A stretch of 37,023 nucleotides of DNA from Candidatus Gastranaerophilales bacterium (GCA_944323705.1 CALUTM010000016.1:1-37023), one strand, 5' to 3'; shown: positions 22,710 through 30,346, numbered from the stretch's first letter. Numbers and translations are program-made. The notes: generated by a model not told the origin, from the sequence alone.

Positions 22710-24794
22710 ATGGCAATACAGGATTCGTTTAACTTAAGTAATGCATTAAATTCTCAGTCTTATGCATACAAGTGCTGGTACAATTACAACTACGGTAACA
22801 ACACTATGAATATTAGTGCAAGCGATATGGGCGAAATAACCCAAACCTGGAACAGTGAACTCTCCAATTGGCACGCAACCGCTATGGATGATGAAAACGC
22901 TTACGAAATCGAAGACGATGATTTTAGTGCTGCCAGAGAAAATGGTAAAGAAAATGCTAAGGAAAAAACGGGTTTCGATGGCAATAAAGGCGGCTCTATT
23001 GCAAGAGGTGTTGTTGATGGAACATTGGGAGTAGCAGGAGCAGTAGTGGGAACGGTAGGAACGAAAGTTGCTACCAAACTTGTTAGTAAAGCTGTTGAAA
23101 AAGGAACCGGAGCAATAGCTAACAAAGTTGCTGATAAAATGGTCGAAAAGGTTGCGACAAAAGCTGCTGATAAAATAACTGAGGAAACAATGAAAACTGC
23201 CTCTCAAGAAGCAACAAAAGAAGTTGGTAAAAGCATCGGATGTATCGTCGGTTGTGTACTTGGCTTGGCAACGGGTACTGCATACATGGCAAAAAAACCG
23301 AATAAAACCGAAAAAGAAGCCTGCGATGCTTTGCAGAATGAGATGATAAATGCAGATAATGCTTTATATGCCGCACAGGAAGAAATGTCCGTTGCGGGAG
23401 AAGAAGTCGAGGCTTTATCCGATGAAGCTGCTGCCTATAACGATGATGCAAACGAAACCATAGAAGAAGATAAATCTGAATATGATACCTATAAAGCTTC
23501 TTACGATGCCCTTATGGCAAAAGTTGAAGCAGGAGAAACTTTAACTGAAGAGGAAAAATCGCTTTTACAAGAACTGGTGCCTTTAATGCAGGAATTAGGA
23601 GTAGGTATCCAGGAAACTTCTGACGAAACAACAGATTCCGTAAATGAAGTTTACGATACCATGGGTGAATATCAACAAAATTATGATACCGCAGCAGAAA
23701 CGGTCGGTGAAGTTCAAGGATTGACCGACTATGCAGAAGGATTTGATGAAACAGCACGTACAATGTGCTACGTAGAATCTGCCGCACAGGGTCTTAATGC
23801 TGCAAGCAGTGCTAAAGCTTCGTATGAAGCATTTGCACTTGCAAGTTCTGGTGCTTGGGCTTTTGGAGCAACTGCTTGGGCTTATGGTTTTGGCGTAATG
23901 GGTGCTGCAGGAGCCGCAATGAGCGGGGTTGGCGTAGCACAACAAATTAGCTATGCCGGAGATATCGGTACAGAAATAGACATGAGAAAATCTACCCAGG
24001 ATTTGAATACAACAACTAATGATATCTATGATGAGTCAATAGACGGTTATGAAGGTACAATGGCAACGGTTGAAGACTTGTCGATGCAAATACCTGAAGA
24101 TATTGCTGAAATGCAGGAAGAAATGGAGATACCTGAAGAAGCTCCGTCTATACCCGAGGGTGACGGCTCGGCTGCTTCGGCAGGCGGTAGCAGCTTTGGA
24201 ATCCCCGCATCAACTCAACAAACCTCTACAGGTTCATCAAGTGGTGGCGGCAGCAGTTTTGGAGTTCCTGTTCAGAATCAACAAACCGCAGCAGCACCGA
24301 CAGGCGGCAGCAGTTTCGGAGTTCCCGTTCAGAATCAACAAACCGCAGCAGCACCGACAGGCGGCAGCAGTTTTGGAGTTCCTGTTCAGAATCAACAGAA
24401 CGCAGCAGCTCCAACAGGCGGCAACAGCAGCTTTGGAATCCCTGTTCAGAATCAACAGAACGCAGCAGCTCCGACAGGCGGCAGCAGTTTCGGAGTTCCT
24501 GTTCAGAATCAACAGAACGCAGCAGCTCCGACAGGCGGATTTGGTATCGCCGCACAAACGCAACAGTCCTCTGCGGCTCCGCTAAATAATGCGTTTGGTA
24601 TACCTGCACAAACTCAAGGGGTACAAATGGCGAATAATACGGCAGTACAATCCGATAGCGGAAGTAATTTCGGTATCCCCGCAGAAAAAGAAGAGGATGA
24701 ACCAACTATTGCATCAAACGTGTCGGAAAGCGGATTCGGAATATCAGACTCTGAAGAAAAAGACGGCGAAAAAGTAAAAGAAGAAAAAGCTTAA
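22710..24794 (+). CDS. alanine-rich coiled-coil protein with C-terminal FG repeats (putative sigma-28 regulon member)
   Basis: I do not recognise a family for these 694 aa. There is no signal peptide. Residues 1-90 are polar (Asn/Trp/Tyr near the start, then acidic). Residues about 95-200 form Ala/Gly/Val/Lys helices with small-residue zipper spacing and one hydrophobic stretch, IGCIVGCVLGLATGTAYMA. Residues about 205-350 are acidic coiled coil. Residues about 365-415 are another Ala/Gly hydrophobic stretch containing GAWAFGATAWAYGFGVMGAA. The tail (about 485-694) is disordered, with ten FG motifs, five of them in near-identical SFG(V/I)PVQNQQ units. Coiled coil plus Ala/Gly-rich hydrophobic hairpins is loosely like type III translocators, but this is analogy only. 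ATG has GGAGGG at 4 nt. Promoter and leader match those of the 491-aa gene. Confidence 0.8.
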   Translation: MAIQDSFNLSNALNSQSYAYKCWYNYNYGNNTMNISASDMGEITQTWNSELSNWHATAMDDENAYEIEDDDFSAARENGKENAKEKTGFDGNKGGSIARGVVDGTLGVAGAVVGTVGTKVATKLVSKAVEKGTGAIANKVADKMVEKVATKAADKITEETMKTASQEATKEVGKSIGCIVGCVLGLATGTAYMAKKPNKTEKEACDALQNEMINADNALYAAQEEMSVAGEEVEALSDEAAAYNDDANETIEEDKSEYDTYKASYDALMAKVEAGETLTEEEKSLLQELVPLMQELGVGIQETSDETTDSVNEVYDTMGEYQQNYDTAAETVGEVQGLTDYAEGFDETARTMCYVESAAQGLNAASSAKASYEAFALASSGAWAFGATAWAYGFGVMGAAGAAMSGVGVAQQISYAGDIGTEIDMRKSTQDLNTTTNDIYDESIDGYEGTMATVEDLSMQIPEDIAEMQEEMEIPEEAPSIPEGDGSAASAGGSSFGIPASTQQTSTGSSSGGGSSFGVPVQNQQTAAAPTGGSSFGVPVQNQQTAAAPTGGSSFGVPVQNQQNAAAPTGGNSSFGIPVQNQQNAAAPTGGSSFGVPVQNQQNAAAPTGGFGIAAQTQQSSAAPLNNAFGIPAQTQGVQMANNTAVQSDSGSNFGIPAEKEEDEPTIASNVSESGFGISDSEEKDGEKVKEEKA
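24246..24533 (+). repeat. five tandem 57/60-bp repeats coding FG units
   Basis: Units start at 24246, 24303, 24360, 24417 and 24477. Four are 57 bp and the fourth is 60 bp, gaining one codon (GGNSSFG). Each encodes GG(N)SSFG(V/I)PVQNQQ(T/N)AAAPT. DNA identity between units is very high, so copy number may vary between strains by slippage. Diverged FG units lie on both sides. Confidence 0.9.
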
Positions 24795-24803
24795 TAGTGT
24801 TAT

Positions 24804-24827
24804 TGTTGGGCAGTGCCACGACCTACA
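24804..24827 (+). repeat. GTCGGGCARTGCCACG dispersed repeat, copy 2
   Basis: It begins ten bases after the 694-aa stop codon, with TTGG for TCGG at the start. A heptamer array follows immediately. A truncated further copy (TTGTCGGGCAATGCCCGC) lies at 24866-24882. Confidence 0.7.
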
Positions 24828-24830
24828 AGC

Positions 24831-24858
24831 TAGTGACTAGTGAATAGTGAATAGTGAA
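24831..24858 (+). repeat. heptanucleotide tandem array 1 (TAGTGAM)
   Basis: One TAGTGAC followed by three TAGTGAA units. It sits between two copies of the GTCGGGCA repeat, the same arrangement as array 2. Confidence 0.8.
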
Positions 24859-24907
24859 TAGATTTTTGTCGGGCAATGCCCGCTTTTGCTTAGCAAGTGT
24901 AAACGTT

Positions 24908-24928
24908 CCCTCTCCTAACAGGAGAGGG
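24908..24928. repeat. CCCTCTCCT/AGGAGAGGG hairpin with GGTTAGGGTGAGG tail
   Basis: A 9-bp perfect stem with loop AAC, then TTAGGGTGAGG. It resembles a widespread bacterial intergenic repeat, stated from memory. A related stem forms the valS terminator at 27041-27060. Confidence 0.7.
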
Positions 24929-24998
24929 TTAGGGTGAGGTGTCAATCTTCTACAGAAAATAGAGGTAAATGCCGAGGATATACAATATAAAAAGTTAT

Positions 24999-25022
24999 TG
25001 TCGGGCAGTGCCACGACCTACA
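24999..25022 (+). repeat. GTCGGGCARTGCCACG dispersed repeat, copy 3
   Basis: TGTCGGGCAGTGCCACGACC plus TACA, followed directly by the same CAAGC linker and heptamer array seen after copy 2. Confidence 0.75.
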
Positions 25023-25025
25023 AGC

Positions 25026-25143
25026 TAGTGACTAGTGACTAGTGAATAGTGAATAGTGAGTAGTGGTTAAAAAAGTGACTAAGTGACTAAGTGACTGAGT
25101 GATAAAGTGAATAGTGAATAGTGAGTGGTGAGTAGTGAGTAGA
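25026..25143 (+). repeat. heptanucleotide tandem array 2 with octamer interruption
   Basis: Two TAGTGAC, two TAGTGAA, TAGTGAG and TAGTGGT are followed by three 8-mers AAGTGACT. Then come degenerate GAGTGATA and AAGTGAA, and TAGTGAA/TAGTGAG-type units up to the next GTCGGGCA copy. It is about 118 bp with no open frame of note. Confidence 0.8.
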
Positions 25144-25147
25144 TTTT

Positions 25148-25171
25148 TGTCGGGCAATGCCATGACCTACA
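25148..25171 (+). repeat. GTCGGGCARTGCCACG dispersed repeat, copy 4
   Basis: TGTCGGGCAATGCCATGACC plus TACA (one C-to-T change). It closes heptamer array 2. Confidence 0.7.
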
Positions 25172-25182
25172 AATTTATAAAA

Positions 25183-25241
25183 CCGCACGCGTGTGAGCCT
25201 TGGCAAGCCATAGCGTGCATAAGCGATTAGGCGTATGTCCA
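25183..25241 (+). repeat. 60-bp dispersed repeat, copy 2
   Basis: It starts CGCACGCGTGTGAGCC like copy 1 at 22211-22270 and keeps GCACGC/GCGTGC, but the second hairpin (TTAGGC-GTAT-GTCCAA) is decayed. Confidence 0.75.
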
Positions 25242-25250
25242 AGTGTATAG

Positions 25251-25279
25251 GGTGCGGTAAATCTTAGATTTGCCGCACC
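25251..25279. terminator. 14-bp near-perfect hairpin downstream of rqcH
   Basis: GGTGCGGTAAATCT and AGATTTGCCGCACC pair with only one T/G (wobble) position and almost no loop. It lies 49 nt beyond the rqcH stop. There is no T-tract, so the terminator call is tentative; it may be another repeat. Confidence 0.45.
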
Positions 25280-25327
25280 GAATAATGTTTCGGGAATCAA
25301 AGATTACTAAAACTTATACTCTGGTAT

Positions 25328-26755
25328 TTAAACCAAAATTTCTTTTTCATTCTTATAAGTTACATATCCCAAAGGCGAAGCAGGAGGTTTCCTCAAATAC
25401 TTCGCCTTTGTGTATATTACTCCGACCTTTGAAGGCTGTTTTGCAGAAGAATTTTCTCTTGCCAATTTGCAGCACTCGAATAATACACCCTCGTCAGGTT
25501 CAACACCGTTTACCCTCAATAAGACGTGAGACCCGGCACAAAGCCTTGTGTGGAACCAATAATCTTCATCACGTGCAAGTTTTGAGACAATATAATCATT
25601 CTGTCTGTTATTCCTGCCGATATAAACGTCAAACCCGTCTATAACGGTTTTATAAATTTCGGGTTTTTCATTCTTTTTATAACTCTTTTCTTCCAATTTT
25701 AATTCCTGTTTAATATCTGCAAGATTCCTAATATTTTCTGAACATTCTATACTATAAAGGAGATTTTCAAAATACTCAAGTTCCATATTTAAATCCGACA
25801 ATAACTTTTCGGACTTTTCTTTTGTCACCTTTGATTTATTATAAAGTTTAAAATACCTTTGGGCATTCTCCTTTAAGCTTTTTGTCTCATCTAAATCTAT
25901 AATAATATTTTTATTATTAACATAATCAAATACTTCTACCTGCTTTTGGTAATCACATTTACGGTAAATATTGGCAGTCAAAAGTTCTCCGTATAATTTG
26001 TACTTTTCCGTGTTATCGCGTTTATTCAATAAAACAGTAATCTTACTTATCGAGCCGTTAATCTTTCTAAGCTTCGGCACAACAATTGCCCGCAGACGAG
26101 CCTTTGCCTCCCGAAAATTCAAGTCTTCCTGTAGCTTAGAATAATAATCGTCAAGAATTTCGTTTATCGAACAAGATTTCGGATAATCAAGAACTTTATA
26201 CAAACACGGAATATCCTCGTTTAGCGGATGAAGAGGAGGATAAGTGTATTTTAAACCGCCCTGAAGCTCTCTGTAACGACTCTTCTCCGAGCCGACATTA
26301 TGAGCACAGCCGATTATAACAGAGGTTTCTCTATCATACAATATTACATTTGAATGTTTGCCCATAAGTTCCACGCACAAACAGAGCGAACGTTTCTGAG
26401 ACAATTCATCGGTAATTTCAAAAAATAACTCCAATATCCGCTCATTTTCAACAACTCTTGCGTCATCGACCCTGCACCCCTCCAAATATTTTCTCAAAAG
26501 CATACAAAACATCGGAGGATGTTTGGGAATACTAACAGAACGTCTCTCTTCCCCCGCCTTTGACATAAAAGCAAGATGATAAACCTGAGGATTAATATTT
26601 ACGTACAATTTTCGACTCTCGCCGTTATTTCTTAATAAAAAAATAAAATCCCGCCTTGTAGGCTGCTGAATTTTTTGCAGCCTTGAACCGATTATGAAAT
26701 CAATATTTTCAATAAAAAAGTCATTTAAGGTGCGGAAATCTATATTTAACATCAT
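25328..26755 (-). CDS. rqcH: RqcH / NFACT-family ribosome quality-control protein
   Basis: Homologue of bacterial RqcH (eukaryotic Rqc2/NEMF). It binds stalled 50S-peptidyl-tRNA and adds C-terminal alanine tails. NFACT-N spans about 1-230 (FRTLNDFFIENIDFIIGSRL, LYVNINPQVYHL, MGKHSNVILYD). A short helical middle (about 230-365) follows. NFACT-R comes at about 375-475 (GFDVYIGRNNRQNDYIV, DYWFHTRLCAGSHVLLRV). At 475 aa it is roughly 100 residues shorter than the B. subtilis protein, mostly in the coiled coil and C-terminus. The Asp-Arg pair needed for tailing in B. subtilis appears here as Glu105-Arg106 (VVENERIL). The ATG overlaps the stop of the upstream 85-aa gene by 4 bp. Confidence 0.92.
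   Translation of the reverse strand: MMLNIDFRTLNDFFIENIDFIIGSRLQKIQQPTRRDFIFLLRNNGESRKLYVNINPQVYHLAFMSKAGEERRSVSIPKHPPMFCMLLRKYLEGCRVDDARVVENERILELFFEITDELSQKRSLCLCVELMGKHSNVILYDRETSVIIGCAHNVGSEKSRYRELQGGLKYTYPPLHPLNEDIPCLYKVLDYPKSCSINEILDDYYSKLQEDLNFREAKARLRAIVVPKLRKINGSISKITVLLNKRDNTEKYKLYGELLTANIYRKCDYQKQVEVFDYVNNKNIIIDLDETKSLKENAQRYFKLYNKSKVTKEKSEKLLSDLNMELEYFENLLYSIECSENIRNLADIKQELKLEEKSYKKNEKPEIYKTVIDGFDVYIGRNNRQNDYIVSKLARDEDYWFHTRLCAGSHVLLRVNGVEPDEGVLFECCKLARENSSAKQPSKVGVIYTKAKYLRKPPASPLGYVTYKNEKEILV
25371..25409 (-). other. double-stem hairpin inside the rqcH coding end
   Basis: AAAGGCGAAG and CTTCGCCTTT form a 10-bp perfect outer stem. GAGG and CCTC form an inner stem with a 3-nt loop. 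It encodes AKYLRKPPASP in NFACT-R, so coding constraint may explain part of it. Confidence 0.5.
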
Positions 26756-27009
26756 CTGCCCCGATAATAATACTGATTATAATTCGATTGTACGTTAGAA
26801 TAGTTTGAATAACTATTATACACCCTGTTTCTTGTTGCATAATTCGATTGAGCTTGCCAGTATGGTATAGGCTTATTATTAACCTGACGGTTATAATTGT
26901 TTCTGTATGACTGTGTAGTCATGGTTTTATACGCATAAGGATTTATTGATGAAGCATAAGCCGCACCGCTCAGGATTAGTGCAACCAGTAAAATAACAAG
27001 ATTTTTCAT
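26752..27009 (-). CDS. small exported Asn/Tyr/Gln-rich protein
   Basis: An 85-aa protein of unknown function. Residues 1-19 are a clear signal peptide (MKNLVILLVALILSGAAYA, cleaved before Ser). The mature 66 residues are extremely rich in Asn, Tyr, Gln, Ser and Arg, with repeated YNxYSNYS-like pieces, no Cys, and a basic YYRGR end. Low complexity of this kind suggests an extracellular or periplasmic disordered or self-associating peptide. The stop codon overlaps the rqcH start (ATGA), so translation is coupled. No ribosome-binding site is present; a TATAAT ends 6 nt before ATG. Confidence 0.75.
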   Translation of the reverse strand: MKNLVILLVALILSGAAYASSINPYAYKTMTTQSYRNNYNRQVNNKPIPYWQAQSNYATRNRVYNSYSNYSNVQSNYNQYYYRGR

Positions 27010-27015
27010 AATAAT

Positions 27016-27021
27016 ATTATA
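27016..27021 (-). promoter_or_regulatory. -10 box for a possible leaderless mRNA (85-aa gene / rqcH)
   Basis: A perfect TATAAT on the minus strand lies six bases before ATG. The region where a -35 should lie is occupied by the valS terminator and contains no good hexamer, so this is weaker than the 20418 and 34760 cases. Confidence 0.4.
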
Positions 27022-27033
27022 CTCTAATTTCCG

Positions 27034-27060
27034 AAAAAATCCCTCTCCATAAGGAGAGGG
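27034..27060 (-). terminator. rho-independent terminator of valS
   Basis: Read leftward, CCCTCTCC-TTAT-GGAGAGGG is an 8-bp stem followed by ATTTTTT. It starts six bases after the valS stop codon. The stem resembles the repeat at 24908-24928. Confidence 0.85.
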
Positions 27061-27066
27061 AAAAAG

Positions 27067-29739
27067 CTATTTCAAAGATTTTATCAAATCCTTTATTACG
27101 CCTTCTTGTACAGTAATTTCCTCAATTCTTGCATTAGTCTGCTCTACAAGTTCCTTGGGAGCATTCGCAACAAATTTTTCGTTTTTCATTCTGCCAAGCA
27201 AAGAATTTTTCTCATTTGTTAATTTTTCCAATTTCTTTTCCTGACGCTTAATCTCAGCCTCCAAGTCAATCAGACCTGCAAGCGGGACTATAAGTTTAGA
27301 TGTCGAAACAACCGCAGTTGCCGATTGAGACGGTATCGGTGCGTCCATAGCTTCATAGGAAATATTATTAACTTTTGCAAGTCTGTGAATATAAGATTCT
27401 ATTTCCGCAAAAATTTCTTTTTCTTTTCCTTCCGCTCTTATCTCAACGTCAACGGTAGCAGATGTCGAAATATTAAAGCTTTGTCTTACATTTCTTAAAG
27501 ACGTAATTGTATCAAAAACAAGCTTCATTTCTTCCGCTTCTTTAGGATACGACAGTTCATCTTTATAGGTCGGAAACTCGGATACAATCAAAGCCTCATA
27601 ATCTCCGGATTCCGGTCCGAAACCGCTTATACTTTTTATATTCTGCCATACATTTTCAGTAATATGCGGCATTATAGGATGAAGCATTCTCAGCGACATA
27701 TCAAGAACGTATCTCAAAACTCTTTGAGTATTTAGTTTCAAACTGCTATCCTGAAGTTGGATTTTTGCAATCTCAACATACCAATCGCAGTACTCGCTTC
27801 TGAAGAAATCATAAAGAGTATGTGCAATTTCACCGATTCTGTACTCTTTCATATACTGATTTACAGTTTTAGCGGTTTCATTAAGTCTGTCCAAAATCCA
27901 CTTATCAACCAAAGTCAATTTATCTTTGTCAATCGGTTTATCGTCAACACCTTCAAGGTTCATAAGTACAAATCTTGAAGCATTCCAGATTTTGTTCGCA
28001 AAGTTTCTTCCGTATTCAAACCTTTCATCAGAGATTTTGATATCCTGACCGCCGTATGTACAAAGTGATGTCATCGTAAATCTTAAAGCATCACACCCGT
28101 ATTTATCTATGATCTGAACAGGGTCAATCGTATTCCCCTTGGATTTTGACATCTTTTGACCTTTTTCGTCTCTAATAAGTCCGTGAATATATACGGTTGA
28201 AAAAGGTGCTTTCCCCGTGAATTCCAACCCCATTGTTATCATTCTTGCAACCCAGAAGAAAATAATATCAAATCCGGTTACAAGAACAGATGTCGGGTAG
28301 AATTTCTTAAAATCATCCGTTTCCGCATTCGGAAATCCCATTGTGGAAAACGGCCAAAGTCCCGAAGAGAACCAGGTATCAAGGCAATCAGAGTCTTGAA
28401 CATAATTTTCAGGGTCAGGATTTTCCTTAGCAACAACCATTTCGCCGGTAACTTTATGATAATAAGCGGGTATTTGATGTCCCCACCACAATTGACGGGA
28501 AATACACCAGTCACGAATATTTTCCATCCAACCTAAATAATTCTTTTCCCATCGTTCGGGAATAAATTTAATTCTTCCGTCTTTAACAGCCTCAATAGCT
28601 TCTTTTGCAAGCGGTCCCATTTTTACAAACCACTGTTCGGAAAGAAGAGGCTCGATTGTAGTGTTACATCTCTGACACTTCCCGACATTGTGTTCGTGGG
28701 CTTTTACGCGAAGCAGGAAGTTGTTATAGCTCAACATATCGACAATCTTTTTACGAGCTTCATATCTGTCCAAGCCCTGATAATCCGGCGGAACCTCCGC
28801 ACAAGCTTTCATTTTTCCTTCTTCATCAATAACCCAAATCGGGCTAAAGTTGTGACGTTTTCCGACCTCATAGTCGTTCGGGTCGTGTGCGGGAGTAATT
28901 TTTACAGCCCCTGTACCAAAAGATTTATCGACATATTCGTCTGCAATAATCGGGATTCTGCGACCGCTCAATGGTATCATAACAGTTTTTCCGATTAGTT
29001 CAGAATATTTTTTATCAGAAGGGTGAACTGCAATCGCTACATCCCCGAATATTGTCTCAGGACGAGTTGTAGCAACTATAATTGCCCCGGGTTCTCCGAC
29101 AAGCGGATACGAAATTTCCCACAAATGTCCCTGCTCTGTCTCGTACTCGGTTTCAATATCCGAAATAGCACTCTGACAACGCGGACACCAGTTTACTATA
29201 TAAGCACCTTTATAGATTAAACCTTTATTGTAAAGAGTTACAAAAACTTCCTTTACGGCTTCCGAGCACCCTTCGTCAAAAGTAAATCTTTCTCTTGAAC
29301 GGTCAAATGAAGCCCCCAGACGTCTAAATTGATTAAGAATAGCGGATTTATGTTCGTTAGCCCACTTCCAGGTGCGTTTTAAGAATTCCTCACGCCCGAG
29401 ATCGTGGCGGGTCAGTCCTTCTTTTCTGAGTTCTTTTTCAACAACCGCCTGTGTCGCAATACCGGCATGGTCAGTACCGGGAAGCCATAAAGCTTCGTAC
29501 CCGCTCATTCTGTGATAACGGGTTAAAATATCCTGCAAAGTTCCGTCTAAAGCGTGTCCCATGTGCAATACCCCCGTAACGTTCGGCGGCGGAATTACAA
29601 TCGTAAACGGCGGCTTGGAGGAATGAGCGTCTGCCCTGAAATAATTTCCGTCCTCCCAGAACTTATACATCTTTTCTTCCGTTGACTTTGCATCATAAAC
29701 CGTAGGTAAATCTTCTATTTTTATCTTTGTTTCTGTCAT
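27067..29739 (-). CDS. valS: valyl-tRNA synthetase
   Basis: Class I aminoacyl-tRNA synthetase charging tRNA-Val, cytosolic. The 890 aa contain the HIGH motif as HMGH (59-62, in PPPNVTGVLHMGHAL), the editing-domain TTRPETIFGD, and KMSKS (about 528-532, in GQKMSKSKGN). The Val-specific anticodon domain and a C-terminal coiled coil (AEIKRQEKKLEKLTNEK onward), which contacts the tRNA, follow. Length is normal. GGGA precedes ATG at 5 nt. It is transcribed leftward, divergent from the exported-protein gene at 29820, and ends in its own terminator. No T-box leader is seen in the 80-bp upstream gap. Confidence 0.97.
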   Translation of the reverse strand: MTETKIKIEDLPTVYDAKSTEEKMYKFWEDGNYFRADAHSSKPPFTIVIPPPNVTGVLHMGHALDGTLQDILTRYHRMSGYEALWLPGTDHAGIATQAVVEKELRKEGLTRHDLGREEFLKRTWKWANEHKSAILNQFRRLGASFDRSRERFTFDEGCSEAVKEVFVTLYNKGLIYKGAYIVNWCPRCQSAISDIETEYETEQGHLWEISYPLVGEPGAIIVATTRPETIFGDVAIAVHPSDKKYSELIGKTVMIPLSGRRIPIIADEYVDKSFGTGAVKITPAHDPNDYEVGKRHNFSPIWVIDEEGKMKACAEVPPDYQGLDRYEARKKIVDMLSYNNFLLRVKAHEHNVGKCQRCNTTIEPLLSEQWFVKMGPLAKEAIEAVKDGRIKFIPERWEKNYLGWMENIRDWCISRQLWWGHQIPAYYHKVTGEMVVAKENPDPENYVQDSDCLDTWFSSGLWPFSTMGFPNAETDDFKKFYPTSVLVTGFDIIFFWVARMITMGLEFTGKAPFSTVYIHGLIRDEKGQKMSKSKGNTIDPVQIIDKYGCDALRFTMTSLCTYGGQDIKISDERFEYGRNFANKIWNASRFVLMNLEGVDDKPIDKDKLTLVDKWILDRLNETAKTVNQYMKEYRIGEIAHTLYDFFRSEYCDWYVEIAKIQLQDSSLKLNTQRVLRYVLDMSLRMLHPIMPHITENVWQNIKSISGFGPESGDYEALIVSEFPTYKDELSYPKEAEEMKLVFDTITSLRNVRQSFNISTSATVDVEIRAEGKEKEIFAEIESYIHRLAKVNNISYEAMDAPIPSQSATAVVSTSKLIVPLAGLIDLEAEIKRQEKKLEKLTNEKNSLLGRMKNEKFVANAPKELVEQTNARIEEITVQEGVIKDLIKSLK

Positions 29740-29804
29740 AATATTCCCTCTTTATTAACAATAGAATAACATAAAAATAAAGCGGATGACTTTTTGTGAA
29801 ATAT

Positions 29805-29813
29805 TGTTATAAT
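29805..29813 (+). promoter_or_regulatory. extended -10 promoter for a leaderless mRNA
   Basis: TGT-TATAAT matches the extended -10 pattern TGnTATAAT. Six bases separate it from ATG 29820. No ribosome-binding site is present, and the -35 (GATGAC) is poor. Confidence 0.55.
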
Positions 29814-29819
29814 AATTTT

Positions 29820-30311
29820 ATGAAAAAACTTTTTTGGGTATTATTAATATTTCTTATTTCTCCGCTTGCTTTTGCCGAAGATATGATATTGAATGCGGGT
29901 GTATCTATAAATGACATCCCAAAAGCCTTCTTCGGAAGTTGGAGAGTCAGTGCAAAGCTTGAGGACACGAACAGTTACGGAACTTTTAAACCCGTAAGCG
30001 TTGATTTGTGGAATTTATCAAGGGTTGGAGATAAAATAACACTTTCTAATCCCTTTAGCGGTGCAAATGCCGAAATTTCAGTCAAAACCGTAGAGGGTAA
30101 TCTTATTGTATTTTCTAAAAAAGCTCCTTATGATAATAAAATTTTAACGGACACTGTAACCCTCAGATTATCGGACAATTCTTTTTCAGGGATAAATGAT
30201 TTAACTCTTGAATCCTTTTCGCTTGTCGATAACCACCTTATGAAAAGCGAACATGCAAAATACATAATTAAAGGTGAAAAAATTTCGGGCGAAAGTGTTT
30301 TATCGGAATAA
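29820..30311 (+). CDS. exported protein of unknown function (about 163 aa)
   Basis: Residues 1-19 form a signal peptide (MKKLFWVLLIFLISPLAFA, then Glu-Asp). The mature part is beta-rich with the phrases IPKAFFGSWRV, VDLWNLSRVGDKITLSNPFSGA and LRLSDNSFSG. This suggests a small beta-barrel or lipocalin-like periplasmic domain, but I recognise no family. There are no Cys and no lipobox. ATG 29820 is preferred to the GTG at 29796: the signal peptide starts there, and the TATAAT at 29808-29813 lies inside the longer version. Confidence 0.75.
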   Translation: MKKLFWVLLIFLISPLAFAEDMILNAGVSINDIPKAFFGSWRVSAKLEDTNSYGTFKPVSVDLWNLSRVGDKITLSNPFSGANAEISVKTVEGNLIVFSKKAPYDNKILTDTVTLRLSDNSFSGINDLTLESFSLVDNHLMKSEHAKYIIKGEKISGESVLSE

Positions 30312-30317
30312 TAAATC

Positions 30318-30346
30318 TTTACTTTTTCTGAAAATAATAATATAAT
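30318..30346 (+). promoter_or_regulatory. promoter of the symporter / ilvE operon
   Basis: TTTACT (30318-30323), 17 bp, TATAAT (30341-30346). The start near 30353 leaves a leader of about 29 nt containing the AGAGGA ribosome-binding site. Confidence 0.6.

Noticed and set aside
23119-23945. Antisense frames of 91-116 codons opposite the 694-aa gene
   Set aside because: They reflect the biased Ala/Glu-rich coding strand and contain no domain or translation signal.
24049-24705. Open frames of 108-178 codons on both strands over the FG-repeat region
   Set aside because: They are alternate frames of the 57-bp tandem repeat. The FG frame has the promoter, ribosome-binding site and full-length continuity.
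24831-25143. CRISPR array
   Set aside because: Repeats are 7-8 bp in direct tandem without spacers and no cas genes are present.
28278-29220. Frames of 65-102 codons overlapping valS
   Set aside because: valS is a complete conserved gene here; these are shadow frames.
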